Part shown: positions 1 to 5,934 of the stretch, one piece after another
Position numbering within the stretch: the stretch's first letter is position 1
How the letters are laid out: every line of letters begins with the position of its first letter
DNA from: Thiobacillus sp. UBA2487
GTDB lineage: Bacteria > Pseudomonadota > Gammaproteobacteria > Burkholderiales > Sulfuriferulaceae
Reading direction: 5' to 3'
Length of the DNA stretch: 8,509 bases
NCBI GenBank assembly: GCA_002341815.1
Contig: DDOT01000059.1
Coordinates: 12,433-20,941 of the forward strand
Notes under the pieces: generated by a model
Told to the model about the DNA's origin: nothing
Seen by the model: the letters and a program-made list of their open reading frames with translations, nothing else
Databases searched by the model: none
Translations under genes and position numbers: made by a program

Positions 1-72
1 CCGATCTTTTCATAAATTAACACGAGCCATCACTTGCCTTTTTTCCCTATTGAAATTTTATTCAATTGGGCC
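1..72 (-). repeat. Dispersed palindromic-ended repeat, copy A (left end cut by window edge)
   Basis: This non-coding stretch lies just downstream of the rluB stop. Reverse-complemented, it aligns along nearly its whole length with 3728-3806. The longest identical blocks are 16 bp (TATTGAAATTTTATTC at 48-63, matching 3739-3754) and 13 bp (TCACTTGCCTTTT at 30-42, matching 3761-3773). Outside these there are roughly ten mismatches and two one-base gaps. Its ends resemble the GCCCGAT/ATCGGGC arms of the full copy, but with one mismatch between the arms. The left boundary may extend past the window. It encodes no recognisable protein. It could be a REP- or MITE-like dispersed element or a duplicated leader region; the sequence does not decide. 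Confidence 0.8.
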
Positions 73-76
73 TATC

Positions 77-88
77 CCGATCTTTTCA
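77..88. repeat. 12-bp direct repeat of the window's first 12 bases
   Basis: CCGATCTTTTCA at 77-88 repeats positions 1-12 exactly, so the same 12-mer sits on both sides of copy A at a spacing of 76 bp. The rluB stop codon (complement of 86-88) lies inside the right-hand copy. The pair could be a duplicated element end or the start of a tandem unit. A target-site duplication is less likely, because the 12-mer also matches the element's own terminal motif. Confidence 0.6.
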
Positions 89-937
89 ATGTTTTTTGTG
101 CTGCATGCGTTTTTGCGGCAACACAGCCGGTACCGGCAAATCCGCCCACTTCAGCAGTGCCACCACTTGCGGCACATCCAACTCCAGGGTTTTGCCCCGC
201 TTGACACGCGCCGGCAAATTAACCATACCAAACCGCACCCGAATCAACCGGCTGACCATAAAACCGATCACCATAAACATGCGACGGACTTCGCGGTTAC
301 GTCCCTCGCGAATTACCACACGATACCACCGGTTGGCGTTATCGCCACCCTCTTCGATAATCCGCTCAAAATGCGCCGGACCATCCTCCAGTTCAATGCC
401 GTCGGTCAATTGGTGCATTTGCTCTTGACTCAGCTCGCCCATCACCCGCACCGCATATTCGCGCTCAACCTCGAATGATGGGTGCATCAAACGGTTGGCC
501 AATTCACCGCTGGTGGTAAAAATCAACAAACCTTCCGTGTTGAAATCCAGTCGACCAATGGCAATCCATTTACCGTTTTTTACCCTTGGCAAACCGTCAA
601 ACACCGATTTACGCGCCTTCGGATCATCCCGACTGACAATCTCGCCTTCCGGCTTGTGATAAATGATAATGCGTGGCAATTCGGTTTCACCCAGCGGCCA
701 GCGTACCGGTCGGCGATCCACCAGAATCCGGTCAACCGCTGAAACCCGCAATCCAAGCTGTGCAATTTCACCGTTCACGCTCACCCGGCCGGCAGCAATC
801 CACGTCTCCATCTCACGGCGCGAGCCAAGGCCGGCTGCGGCCAATACTTTTTGCAGCTTCTGCGACGCCTGATCATCGTCGTCAGCTTGCTCCGGTTGTG
901 GCGAAGTGCGACCGCGACGGGGTTCAAAAACCGGCAT
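86..937 (-). CDS. rluB: 23S rRNA pseudouridine synthase RluB
   Basis: This 283-residue RsuA/RluB-family enzyme converts a uridine of 23S rRNA (U2605 in E. coli numbering) to pseudouridine in the large subunit's peptidyl-transferase region. An N-terminal S4 RNA-binding domain covers about residues 26-72 (LQKVLAAAGLGSRREMETWI). The catalytic domain carries the family signature GRLDFNTEGLLIFT at 128-141, with the nucleophilic aspartate at D131, followed by ELANRLMHPS and EGRNREVRRM (211-220). Length matches E. coli RluB (about 290 aa). The ATG at 937 has a weak GAG-type ribosome site about 8 nt upstream. It is the last gene of the leftward operon, 48 nt after scpB, the usual scpA-scpB-rluB arrangement. 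The basic tail (KRMQHKKH) is normal for RluB. RluB fits better than RsuA/RluE because of the context and the motif wording. Confidence 0.95.
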   Translation of the reverse strand: MPVFEPRRGRTSPQPEQADDDDQASQKLQKVLAAAGLGSRREMETWIAAGRVSVNGEIAQLGLRVSAVDRILVDRRPVRWPLGETELPRIIIYHKPEGEIVSRDDPKARKSVFDGLPRVKNGKWIAIGRLDFNTEGLLIFTTSGELANRLMHPSFEVEREYAVRVMGELSQEQMHQLTDGIELEDGPAHFERIIEEGGDNANRWYRVVIREGRNREVRRMFMVIGFMVSRLIRVRFGMVNLPARVKRGKTLELDVPQVVALLKWADLPVPAVLPQKRMQHKKH

Positions 938-968
938 GGGGATATCTCACGGGGATAATCAAGCGGTC

Positions 969-974
969 ATTATA
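969..974 (-). promoter_or_regulatory. Possible internal promoter -10 box ahead of rluB
   Basis: The minus strand reads a perfect TATAAT in the scpB-rluB gap, about 31 nt upstream of the rluB start. I see no good -35 hexamer at 16-18 nt spacing (the best choices are GCCACG or TGCCAC), and no extended -10 TG. A GGTATA motif occurs twice here, 16 bp apart. A weak internal promoter for rluB is possible, but a chance match is about as likely. Confidence 0.3.
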
Positions 975-985
975 CCCTGCCCGCC

Positions 986-1573
986 CTATACCGTGGCATC
1001 ATCGTCAGCCAAAGCCAGACAAGCATTCGCCGGATTGGGCAAAATCGGTCCGTCTTCGCTCTCCAGCAAGGGTAACTCGTCCAGCGAGCGCAGGCCCAAG
1101 TCAGACAAAAATTGGTTGGTGGTCACCAATAACTCGGGCCGTCCCGGAACATTGCGGTGACCGGCCACCCGTATCCAACCGCGCTGTTCCAAGGTACGCA
1201 GGCTTTGCGCATTCACTGTCACCCCACGAATTTCCTCGATATCGCCTCTGGTCACCGGTTGTTTGTACGCGATGATGGCCAAAATCTCCATCACCGCCCG
1301 AGAATAGCGCGCAGGCTTTTCAGCGAGCAATCGCTCAACATACGGCTGCATGAACAAGCAGGTCTGAAACCGCCAGCCATCCGCCACCTGCACCAATTCC
1401 AGCCCGCGCCCTTGCCACGCTACGCGTAAATCATCCAGACTGCGGCGCAAAACGTCGGCGCTTAATTCGTCACCCAAGGCATGCCGAATTTGCGAAAACG
1501 CCAAAGGTTCGGTGCTGCTGAGCAACAACGCCTCCAACACCTGCATCAACCCGACCGGCGTGTCATGCCGCAC
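986..1573 (-). CDS. scpB: Segregation and condensation protein B (ScpB)
   Basis: ScpB is the winged-helix (kite) dimer that, with kleisin ScpA, loads onto SMC to condense and segregate the chromosome in the cytoplasm. From a GTG start at 1573 the protein is 195 residues. The family core is EILAIIAYKQPVTRGDIEEI at 96-115, then QSLRTLEQRGWI, then GRPELLVTTNQFL at 144-156, typical of the second winged helix. The frame stays open 46 codons further upstream, but that stretch lies inside scpA and reads as shadow sequence (many Trp, Arg and Cys). The GTG has an AGAGGGGG ribosome site 6 nt upstream, which supports this start; an ATG at 1546 is the alternative. It overlaps the scpA end by 11 nt, suggesting translational coupling. 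The acidic C-terminal tail (ESEDGP, ADDDATV) is common in ScpB. Confidence 0.93.
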   Translation of the reverse strand: MRHDTPVGLMQVLEALLLSSTEPLAFSQIRHALGDELSADVLRRSLDDLRVAWQGRGLELVQVADGWRFQTCLFMQPYVERLLAEKPARYSRAVMEILAIIAYKQPVTRGDIEEIRGVTVNAQSLRTLEQRGWIRVAGHRNVPGRPELLVTTNQFLSDLGLRSLDELPLLESEDGPILPNPANACLALADDDATV

Positions 1574-2381
1574 GTCCCGCCCCCTCTGCCAGGCGCATCC
1601 AGATCGGTGCAAACGCGTCATTCTGCACCAATTCCACTTGCTGCTCGCGCGCCAACTCCAGCGCGGCCAACAAATGCACCACCCAGCGCGCCTTTGCCGG
1701 CGAGTTCTCACTCGGTGAAGCCGCTACCAAGCCGGCCAAATCCATGAACAAATCCCCTTGCAGACATCCTAACAATCGCCCCATGGCTTCGCGTACCGAT
1801 AATTCCTTGCGCGCAGCCCGATGATGCTTTTTAAGGCCCTTGCGCGCCAACAAATCCTGCCAGGCCGTTTCAAGATCAGCCGCACCAACAACGGGTAACC
1901 GCACATCCGGCAACTGCATACGTGCGGCACTTGGCCAGCTATCACGTTCAAGCCATACCATGCCGTTCAATTGTTCTGCGGCCAGACGCATTTGCTCATA
2001 GGCCATCAACTTGTGCACCAAACGGGCTCGCGGGTCCTCGTCATCCGGTCCGACTTCCTCAATGGCCGGGCGCGGCAGCAAAAGACGTGATTTGATCTCG
2101 ATCAACCATACCGCCATCACCAGATAATCTGCTGCCAACGCCAGCTTGCGACGCCGCATCCATTCGACATATTGCATATACTGCGCCGTCAATGCCGCCA
2201 TCGGAATATCCAGCACATTCATACGGTGACGCCGTATCAACCAAGACAACAAATCCAGCGGCCCCTCAAAGCGATCCAGATAAACGGCAAGGGCTTCGGG
2301 AGGAATATACAAATCGGGTGGACATTCCGTCAATGGCTGTCCATCTACCAATGCCAATACGGCCTGTCCCGGCTCCGTCAT
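1563..2381 (-). CDS. scpA: Segregation and condensation protein A (ScpA, kleisin)
   Basis: ScpA is the kleisin subunit that bridges the SMC heads and binds an ScpB dimer, forming the condensin-like complex. The 272-residue protein has the diagnostic N-terminal motif FEGPLDLLSWLIRRHRMNVL at 38-57, followed by DIPMAALTAQYMQYV and the helix AADYLVMAVWLIEIKSRLLL at 83-102. The middle section is acidic and variable (EEVGPDDEDPRAR). The C-terminal winged helix that contacts the SMC head includes VVHLLAALELAREQQVEL at 234-251. The ATG at 2381 is chosen because it overlaps the cyclase stop as ATGA, indicating translational coupling. A frame start six codons upstream exists but lies inside the cyclase. 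Length is typical of proteobacterial ScpA. Confidence 0.94.
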   Translation of the reverse strand: MTEPGQAVLALVDGQPLTECPPDLYIPPEALAVYLDRFEGPLDLLSWLIRRHRMNVLDIPMAALTAQYMQYVEWMRRRKLALAADYLVMAVWLIEIKSRLLLPRPAIEEVGPDDEDPRARLVHKLMAYEQMRLAAEQLNGMVWLERDSWPSAARMQLPDVRLPVVGAADLETAWQDLLARKGLKKHHRAARKELSVREAMGRLLGCLQGDLFMDLAGLVAASPSENSPAKARWVVHLLAALELAREQQVELVQNDAFAPIWMRLAEGAGRAA

Positions 2382-3478
2382 ACGTGCACCACAACACAAT
2401 TGCGCCCGGCTGCTTTGGCACGATACAGGGCTGCATCGGCATGAGACACCAATTCACTCGCCATTAAATCAGCGGTTTGACCGACCAACCGATCGCGCTC
2501 CATTTGCGCCACACCAATAGAAACCGTCATCAAAATTGGCGACTCTGTCCCGATTTGAAACGAAAAAGCAGCGACTGCGCGCAACACACGTCCAGCAATT
2601 TCATTCGCAGTGTCACTGTCGGTATCCGGCAACAGGGCAACAAACTCTTCTCCACCATACCGGCAAAAACTATCGCTGCCACGCAACATGGATCGCATCA
2701 ACTGCGCCGCTTGCTGCAGCACCCGATCACCCGCTGGGTGCCCCCATTCATCATTCACCCGTTTAAACCAGTCAAGATCACAAATGATCAAACTTAACGG
2801 CTGAGCATGTCGCAAGGCGTGATGGACGGCTTCGGACAAGCGCACATCGAAATAACGTCGGTTATTGACTTGGGTTAGTGCATCCAACCAACTGGAACGC
2901 TCCAGTTTTTCATAATACAAGGCATTTTCCAGACACATCAGGGTAAACGAAGCCAATCGTTCTAAAAACCAGGTTCCGTCTTCTTGACCAAAGCGATCGG
3001 CATCATGGCTAAACAAGCCAATCACGCCTAACAAATGCCCTTGACGCACCAATGGCAACAAGGCTATTGAACCGGGCGTCCGCGTAAAATCACCGAATTT
3101 GTCAGCATGTCGCGCAGCATCCCATGTTGTCAGCACCGGCTGCCTGTCTGGCAACAAACAGGCATCACACCGTTGTAAATCGTCGTACAACAACAACCCG
3201 CTGGCCGCATAGTTCTCCACCAAGTCAGCGCCCAAGGCTTGCGACCACTCGCCATCACCGTCATCGAGTATCAAGCGCACCGTATCCAGTGCAAAACCCA
3301 AGGGAAACTCATGCAGAATAACCCACATCAACTGGACCAGCGTGCGAGCCCCCATCAAGCGCTGTTCAAGACGCCCAAACTTGGCCAACTTGTGTTCATT
3401 TTCCCTGACTTTCAGCAGCACAGCATCGAGCTGCTCACGTAGCATCGCTTCGCTCAAATCCGCACCCCATTCCACCAT
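2378..3478 (-). CDS. Diguanylate cyclase with N-terminal GAF/DUF484-like sensor domain
   Basis: This soluble enzyme is predicted to make cyclic di-GMP from two GTP. From the ATG at 3478 (366 aa), residues about 10-45 form a charged, probably coiled-coil helix. Residues about 45-190 look like a GAF or DUF484 sensor (GSIALLPLVRQGHLLGVIGL, then DRF). Residues about 195-366 are a GGDEF domain starting at LDALTQVNNRRYFD. The active-site motif is intact as GGEEF at 275-279, the metal-site aspartate lies in ICDLDWFK (D234), and TVSIGVA is at 318-324. An inhibitory I-site RGSD (266-269) sits exactly five residues before GGEEF, implying product feedback. I see no transmembrane segments. The start is uncertain: GTG 3571, ATG 3520 and ATG 3445 are in frame, and none has a strong ribosome site. 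It heads the operon and overlaps scpA by ATGA. Confidence 0.9.
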   Translation of the reverse strand: MVEWGADLSEAMLREQLDAVLLKVRENEHKLAKFGRLEQRLMGARTLVQLMWVILHEFPLGFALDTVRLILDDGDGEWSQALGADLVENYAASGLLLYDDLQRCDACLLPDRQPVLTTWDAARHADKFGDFTRTPGSIALLPLVRQGHLLGVIGLFSHDADRFGQEDGTWFLERLASFTLMCLENALYYEKLERSSWLDALTQVNNRRYFDVRLSEAVHHALRHAQPLSLIICDLDWFKRVNDEWGHPAGDRVLQQAAQLMRSMLRGSDSFCRYGGEEFVALLPDTDSDTANEIAGRVLRAVAAFSFQIGTESPILMTVSIGVAQMERDRLVGQTADLMASELVSHADAALYRAKAAGRNCVVVHV

Positions 3479-3662
3479 CCGTTTGCTTTGTCTGGTTGAT
3501 GCTACACCATGCCCCCTCATTACCGCAATGACAGCCGGCCCAAGAAAGCACCCATTTTCGCCACACCACACCTGTGATAAATCAACGCTTCTTCAACACC
3601 CTTTTCCAGCACCACCAATTTCGGGTAAACTCACGTCTTGAGCCCGACCTTTGCATGAATTC

Positions 3663-3677
3663 GCGTGATGATCACGC
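3663..3677. promoter_or_regulatory. 15-bp perfect palindrome, possible operator
   Basis: GCGTGAT-G-ATCACGC is a perfect 7-bp inverted repeat around one central base. It lies about midway between the divergent cyclase and dapA starts, where a dimeric regulator could affect both. I do not recognise it as the site of a specific family. Its GATGATC centre recurs in the palindrome at 3813-3825. Confidence 0.45.
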
Positions 3678-3727
3678 AACATTATGTTACAGAGTGGAAT
3701 TTTATGGACGTGTGGCGTCGTGATTCG

Positions 3728-3806
3728 TTCGCCCGATAGAATAAAATTTCAATATGGGATAAAAGGCAAGTGAGGGCGCGCGTCAATTATGTAAAAATCG
3801 GGCGAA
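3728..3806 (+). repeat. Dispersed palindromic-ended repeat, copy B (complete)
   Basis: This 79-bp element is bounded by perfect 10-bp inverted repeats, TTCGCCCGAT (3728-3737) and ATCGGGCGAA (3797-3806). Its body is the inverted homologue of positions 1-72, with identical blocks at 3739-3754 and 3761-3773. It ends 48 bp before the dapA start, so it probably lies in or near the dapA leader. Relative to adjacent transcription, both copies have the same polarity: copy A reads away from the end of rluB, and copy B reads towards dapA. The size and end structure suit a small non-autonomous dispersed repeat. No integron attC core (GTTRRRY) is present at the ends, and I see no clear target-site duplication. 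Confidence 0.8.
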
Positions 3807-3812
3807 GATAGT

Positions 3813-3825
3813 CTGGATGATCCAG
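3813..3825. promoter_or_regulatory. 13-bp perfect palindrome upstream of dapA
   Basis: CTGGAT-G-ATCCAG is a perfect 6-bp inverted repeat about one base, 29 bp before the dapA start. It shares the GATGATC centre with the palindrome at 3663-3677 but has different outer bases. It may be an operator half of a pair or a short RNA hairpin; no regulator can be assigned. Confidence 0.4.
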
Positions 3826-3830
3826 CACGC

Positions 3831-3845
3831 CCTGTACAAAACAGG
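3831..3845 (+). promoter_or_regulatory. Short hairpin covering the dapA ribosome-binding site
   Basis: CCTGT (3831-3835) pairs with ACAGG (3841-3845) around a five-base loop. The AGG in the 3' arm (3843-3845) is the only plausible Shine-Dalgarno core for the dapA ATG at 3855, at about 9 nt spacing. A folded hairpin would partly hide it. With only five base pairs the effect may be modest. Nothing here resembles a lysine riboswitch, which would need a much longer leader. Confidence 0.4.
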
Positions 3846-3854
3846 TAACAGCAC

Positions 3855-4742
3855 ATGCTCACAGGCAGTTTAGTAGCTATTGTCACCCCAATGACCATTG
3901 ACGGCTCACTGGATTATCCCGCGCTAGGCCAGTTGATCGATTGGCATATCGAACAGAAGACGGATGCACTGGTCGTTGTTGGTACGACAGGCGAATCTCC
4001 CACCGTTGATGTCGAGGAACACTGCGAACTGATTCGTTACACCGTTGAACGCACAGACGGTCGTCTGCCGGTTATTGCCGGCACAGGCGGTAACTCGACC
4101 TCTGAAGCCATCGAACTGTCGCGGTGTGCGTTTGAGTATGGCGCCAATTTCAGCCTGTCGGTTGCGCCGTATTACAACAAACCCGGGCAAGACGGGCTGT
4201 ACCGCCACTTTCGCACCATTGCTGAAGCCGTTGATTTACCAATCATTTTATACAACGTGCCTGGACGAACGGTCACCGATATCAGCAATGACACCGTATT
4301 ACGACTGGCCGAGGTCGATGGCATCGTCGGCCTGAAAGATGCCACAGGCAATCTGCAGCGCGCCACCGATTTGATTCATCGGGCACCGGCTGATTTTGCG
4401 TTATATACCGGCGATGATGCGACGGCCCTGCCCTTTATGCTGTTGGGCGGGCACGGTGTGATTTCCGTTACCGCCAATGTGGCACCACACGACATGCATG
4501 CATTGTGCGAAGCGGCCTTTGCCGGCAACTTGCCCCTTGCACGCGACATCAATCGCCGCCTGTTTGCCTTGCACACCGATTTATTTATCGAAGCCAACCC
4601 CATCCCTGTCAAATGGGCATTACAAGAAATGGGTAAAATAGCCGGCGGTATTCGCTTGCCACTTACCCCGCTGGATGAACAGCACCACCCTCGCGTGCGC
4701 GCCGCCTTGCACAGCGCCGGTATTGCGGTACCAGCCCGCTAA
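3855..4742 (+). CDS. dapA: 4-hydroxy-tetrahydrodipicolinate synthase (DapA)
   Basis: DapA condenses pyruvate with L-aspartate semialdehyde, the first committed step towards diaminopimelate (peptidoglycan) and lysine, in the cytoplasm. The 295-residue TIM-barrel protein aligns with E. coli DapA without a numbering shift through the active site. The Schiff-base lysine is K161 (GLKDATGN), the catalytic triad is T44, Y107 and Y133, and R138 lies in [14 protein letters not shown] at 41-48 and [17 protein letters not shown] are also conserved. In the lysine feedback site H56, N80, E84 and Y106 are kept, but residue 53, His in E. coli, is Val here. Feedback inhibition is therefore likely but could be altered. 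The ATG at 3855 matches the family N-terminus ([13 protein letters not shown]). It heads a rightward operon, with bamC 28 nt downstream as in many gammaproteobacteria. Confidence 0.97.
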   Translation: MLTGSLVAIVTPMTIDGSLDYPALGQLIDWHIEQKTDALVVVGTTGESPTVDVEEHCELIRYTVERTDGRLPVIAGTGGNSTSEAIELSRCAFEYGANFSLSVAPYYNKPGQDGLYRHFRTIAEAVDLPIILYNVPGRTVTDISNDTVLRLAEVDGIVGLKDATGNLQRATDLIHRAPADFALYTGDDATALPFMLLGGHGVISVTANVAPHDMHALCEAAFAGNLPLARDINRRLFALHTDLFIEANPIPVKWALQEMGKIAGGIRLPLTPLDEQHHPRVRAALHSAGIAVPAR

Positions 4743-4770
4743 TTACACTGAATCCCAAGGAATTTCCAAC

Positions 4771-5934
4771 ATGAAACCCTCGTTCTTGCGCCTGGCGCTG
4801 TTGACCACCACGATACTGTCAACCCTGTCGGGTTGTTCCAGCATCAGCGGCCTGTTTTCCTCAGAGCCGGTTGATTATCAACATGCGAAACAGGCTAACC
4901 CGCTGGAAGTTCCGCCAGACCTCACTGCCCCTGAAAGTGACAGCCACTACATTGTTAAAGATGCAACATGGTCAGATTACAAAGCGACCCGGCAAGGTAA
5001 CGGCAAGACCGCAACGCCTGGCAACAACCCGACCGACAGCAACACATCTACCGTACAACCACTGCCAACCACCGGCATTCATTTAGAACGTGATGGCTGC
5101 GAACGCTGGCTGGTTGTCGATCAACCTGCCGACAAAGTATGGCCTGCGCTGGTAAGCTGGTGGAAAGACCAAGGCTACAACGTGGTTGAAAACGACCCCA
5201 AATTGGGCATTTTACAAACCGATTGGAAAGATGACGACCGCAAGTTGCCGCAGGATTTCATTCACAGCACCTTGGGCAAGGTTGTCCCTGGATTATGGTC
5301 GAGCGGAGAAAAAGAAGCGTTCCGCACCCGCATCGAACGCGATCCGGCCAAACCCGACCAAACCGAAATTTTTGTCAGCGAACGCGTTGCCACCGAAGTC
5401 AGCGACAACAACCCGGTCGCCACAACTGAAGCACACTGGCAATTGGCCCCGGCCAATCCCGGTCGTGAAGCTGAAATGCTGATCGGTATCATGCAACAAC
5501 TGGGTGGTGTGGCACCAACCAACGCGATGACGGAGGCCGCTGCGGGCGGCGCATCCGGCTTGGCACACATTGCCCAAAATACCAACGGCGCTACCATATT
5601 GACCGATGCAGAGCCGTTTGACCGTGCATGGCGGCGCGTTGGACTGGCGCTTGACCGTTCCGGCTTTACCGTGAATGACCGTGACCGCGCCAAGGGTGTA
5701 TATTTTGTCAGCGGCGCACCGGACGATGCCAACGGCAACCATTCATCAGGCTGGTTGGACAAATTGGCTTTTTGGCGCCATGTCACCGACAACACCACCC
5801 AATATCAAGTTGAATTGGACGAAAACACGGACGGCACAAGTACCAATATTCATGTACTGGATGAAAAAGGCAATGATGCACCAGCCAACCTCACCCAACG
5901 CCTGATTCAACACCTGTATGATCAGATGAAGTGA
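4771..5934 (+). CDS. bamC: Outer membrane protein assembly factor BamC (lipoprotein)
   Basis: BamC is an accessory lipoprotein of the BAM complex, which inserts beta-barrel proteins into the outer membrane. The 387-residue precursor has a lipoprotein signal with lipobox LSGC at 19-22, so C22 should be acylated. An unstructured segment follows, with the family motif ANPLEVPPDLTAP at 42-54 and a Thr/Asn/Pro-rich linker at about 71-102. Two helix-grip domains follow: about 105-225 (ERWLVVDQPADKVWPALVSW at 111-130) and about 275-387 (DAEPFDRAWRRVGLALDRSG). The ATG at 4771 has AAGGAA 8 nt upstream and gives a proper signal peptide; the frame's earlier start lies inside dapA. E. coli BamC is about 344 aa, so this is slightly longer. 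The dapA-bamC order supports the call. Its last codons overlap the next gene (GTGA). Confidence 0.93.
   Translation: MKPSFLRLALLTTTILSTLSGCSSISGLFSSEPVDYQHAKQANPLEVPPDLTAPESDSHYIVKDATWSDYKATRQGNGKTATPGNNPTDSNTSTVQPLPTTGIHLERDGCERWLVVDQPADKVWPALVSWWKDQGYNVVENDPKLGILQTDWKDDDRKLPQDFIHSTLGKVVPGLWSSGEKEAFRTRIERDPAKPDQTEIFVSERVATEVSDNNPVATTEAHWQLAPANPGREAEMLIGIMQQLGGVAPTNAMTEAAAGGASGLAHIAQNTNGATILTDAEPFDRAWRRVGLALDRSGFTVNDRDRAKGVYFVSGAPDDANGNHSSGWLDKLAFWRHVTDNTTQYQVELDENTDGTSTNIHVLDEKGNDAPANLTQRLIQHLYDQMK

Larger units (their letters stand above)
3479..3854. other. Divergent intergenic region between the cyclase operon and dapA
   Basis: These 376 bases (283 if the cyclase starts at 3571) separate two divergent operons and should hold both promoters. 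I could not identify a convincing -35/-10 pair on either strand. TAGAAT (3737-3742) and TAAAAT (3742-3747) on the plus strand, and CATAAT (3685-3680) on the minus strand, are -10-like but lack partners. The region contains a 15-bp palindrome, the full copy of the dispersed repeat, a 13-bp palindrome and a short hairpin at the dapA ribosome site, each listed separately. An 11-codon frame (MDVWRRDSFAR, 3704-3739) follows GAGTGGA and stops inside the repeat; its coding status is unknown. No RNA gene is recognisable. Confidence 0.6.

Noticed and set aside
673..1275. 200-codon plus-strand open frame opposite rluB and scpB
   Set aside because: Its Pro/Arg/Ser-rich composition is typical of a shadow frame over conserved minus-strand genes.
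1574..1711. Upstream extension of the scpB frame
   Set aside because: The added 46 residues lie within scpA, are rich in Trp, Arg and Cys, and are not part of ScpB. The GTG at 1573 has a good ribosome site.
3728..3806. Integron attC site
   Set aside because: Size and palindromic ends fit loosely, but the ends lack the GTTRRRY/RYYYAAC cores and there is no cassette array or integrase in view.
3728..3806. Rho-independent terminator
   Set aside because: The 10-bp arms are separated by 59 bases and no T-run follows on either strand.
3640..3854. Lysine riboswitch upstream of dapA
   Set aside because: The distance is sufficient, but I see no match to the conserved lysine aptamer core; the structure there is accounted for by the repeat and short palindromes.
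4675..4770. Upstream extension of the bamC frame into dapA
   Set aside because: It would put 32 residues before a clear lipoprotein signal peptide. The ATG at 4771 has AAGGAA at proper spacing.
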